DNA of 64,000 nucleotides, taken from Novosphingobium sp. Its GTDB lineage: Bacteria > Pseudomonadota > Alphaproteobacteria > Sphingomonadales > Sphingomonadaceae. The DNA lies in the NCBI RefSeq assembly GCF_030699305.1, contig NZ_JAUYNB010000006.1:1-64000 (forward strand). The letters are read 5' to 3'. Both the position numbers and the translations under genes were made by a program. How positions within the stretch are numbered: position 1 is the stretch's first letter; each line of letters opens with the position of its first letter. A model generated the notes under the pieces. It was not told the origin of the DNA, made no database searches, and saw only the letters and a program-made list of their open reading frames with translations. Below are positions 63,372-64,000 of this stretch, one piece after another.

Positions 63372-64000
63372 CCGATCCGAACGACAGCACCACTGTCCGC
63401 CAGTTCACCGTCCGCGCCGATGATGACGGGGTGCGGCTGGACCGCTGGTTCAAGCGCCATCTGCCGCAAGTCGGCTTTGCCACGGTCAGCCGCTGGGCGC
63501 GGACCGGGCAGGTCCGGGTCGATGGCAAGCGCGCCGATCCGGCTGACCGCGTGTCGACGGGTCAGGTCGTGCGCGTGCCGCCCGGCGGCGATGCGCCGGA
63601 ATCCAAGGTCCGCGCCCGCAAGCCGCTGACCGAGGCGCAGATCGAGCTGGCCGACCGCATGGTCATCACCCAGGACCGCGCCGCGATCGTGCTGAACAAG
63701 CCGCCCGGCCTTGCCACGCAAGGCGGCAGCGGCACGTTTGAGCACGTCGATGGATTGCTCGATGCGTTCGCCGCCGAAGGCCCCCGGCCCCGGCTGGTGC
63801 ACCGGCTCGACAAGGATACCTCCGGCGTCCTGCTGATTGCCCGAACGCCGGGCAGCGCGGCGTTCTTTTCAAAGCGCTTTTCGGGCCGGACCGCGCGCAA
63901 GATCTATTGGGCGCTGATTACCGGCGTGCCATCGATCGAGGATGGGTTGATCGAACTGCCGCTGGCCAAGCAGCCGGGCACCGGCGGCGAAAAAATGATG
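63368..64000 (+). CDS. RluA-family pseudouridine synthase, 3' end outside window
   Basis: At least 211 residues are visible and the frame runs off the window end. An N-terminal S4-like RNA-binding region (VRLDRWFKRHLPQVGFATVSRWARTGQVRVDGKRA, ~22-58) precedes the catalytic domain. ILNKPPGLATQGG-like VLNKPPGLATQGG and RLVHRLDKDTSGVLLIAR contain the catalytic aspartate (HRLDKDTSG). It is an RluC/RluD-type 23S rRNA or tRNA pseudouridine synthase. It overlaps crcB, an arrangement common in sphingomonads. Confidence 0.93.
   Translation, partial: MTDPNDSTTVRQFTVRADDDGVRLDRWFKRHLPQVGFATVSRWARTGQVRVDGKRADPADRVSTGQVVRVPPGGDAPESKVRARKPLTEAQIELADRMVITQDRAAIVLNKPPGLATQGGSGTFEHVDGLLDAFAAEGPRPRLVHRLDKDTSGVLLIARTPGSAAFFSKRFSGRTARKIYWALITGVPSIEDGLIELPLAKQPGTGGEKMM

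Overview
The window is one continuous stretch of high-GC chromosome from an alphaproteobacterium, most likely a member of the Sphingomonadales (Novosphingobium/Sphingomonas-like). This rests on the gene families and order: a complete minus-strand dcw cluster, a cysI operon carrying DUF2849 and DUF934 partners, and obgE-proB. It also rests on the short palindromic repeats, such as the CCTGAGC-TTGTCGAAGG and CACCCTGAACTTGTTTCAGGG types. I see no prophage, insertion sequence, CRISPR array or plasmid function. Nearly all genes are intact core or lineage-conserved genes. Only the two genes at the window edges are cut.

Layout. 1-7.3 kb (+): the end of an unknown Pro/Ala-rich membrane protein, then sulfur genes: sseA-metC, and cobA-DUF2849-cysI-DUF934-cysH for APS and sulfite reduction. 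7.3-16.6 kb (mostly -): cytochrome b561, an NAD-binding epimerase-like protein, proB, obgE, tRNA-Ala(CGC), a lipoprotein, a Bax-inhibitor-1 protein, proC, a YbjN protein and a TPR/SPOR protein. 16.7-35.7 kb (-): the dcw cluster in transcription order mraZ-rsmH-ftsL-ftsI-murE-murF-mraY-murD-ftsW-murG-murC-murB-ddl-ftsQ-ftsA-ftsZ, mostly with 1-4 nt stop/start overlaps. 36-44 kb: DUF4350 protein, cysK, a 2Fe-2S ferredoxin, an AlkA-like glycosylase, an SDR, pterin dehydratase, ccmAB, map and an M17 aminopeptidase. 44-53 kb: an exported-protein block (DUF4197 protein, subtilase, orphan secretin, M28 and M16 peptidases). 53-56 kb: three exported proteins of unknown function. 55.7-60.8 kb (-): gatC-gatA-acyltransferase-gatB with an FKBP isomerase upstream, then rpsU. 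61.4-64 kb (+): SSS symporter, crcB and an RluA-type pseudouridine synthase cut by the window end.

How genes work together. APS reductase (CysH), sulfite reductase (CysI), the sirohaem methyltransferase (CobA) and cysteine synthase (CysK) form most of an assimilatory sulfate pathway. SseA and MetC handle sulfur amino acids. The dcw genes make UDP-MurNAc-pentapeptide and lipid II and build the divisome. GatCAB supplies Gln-tRNA(Gln) and/or Asn-tRNA(Asn) by transamidation.

The most unusual items are all small DNA elements. A two-unit palindromic repeat lies in frame inside the 5' end of murB, and a related copy splits the cysI-DUF934 junction. A row of roughly 10-bp-spaced GGGAT repeats with a distant 14-bp inverted copy precedes mraZ, suggesting MraZ autoregulation. 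Three hairpins fill the gatC-gatA gap, and an acyltransferase gene is embedded between gatA and gatB. No obviously new multi-gene system is visible.
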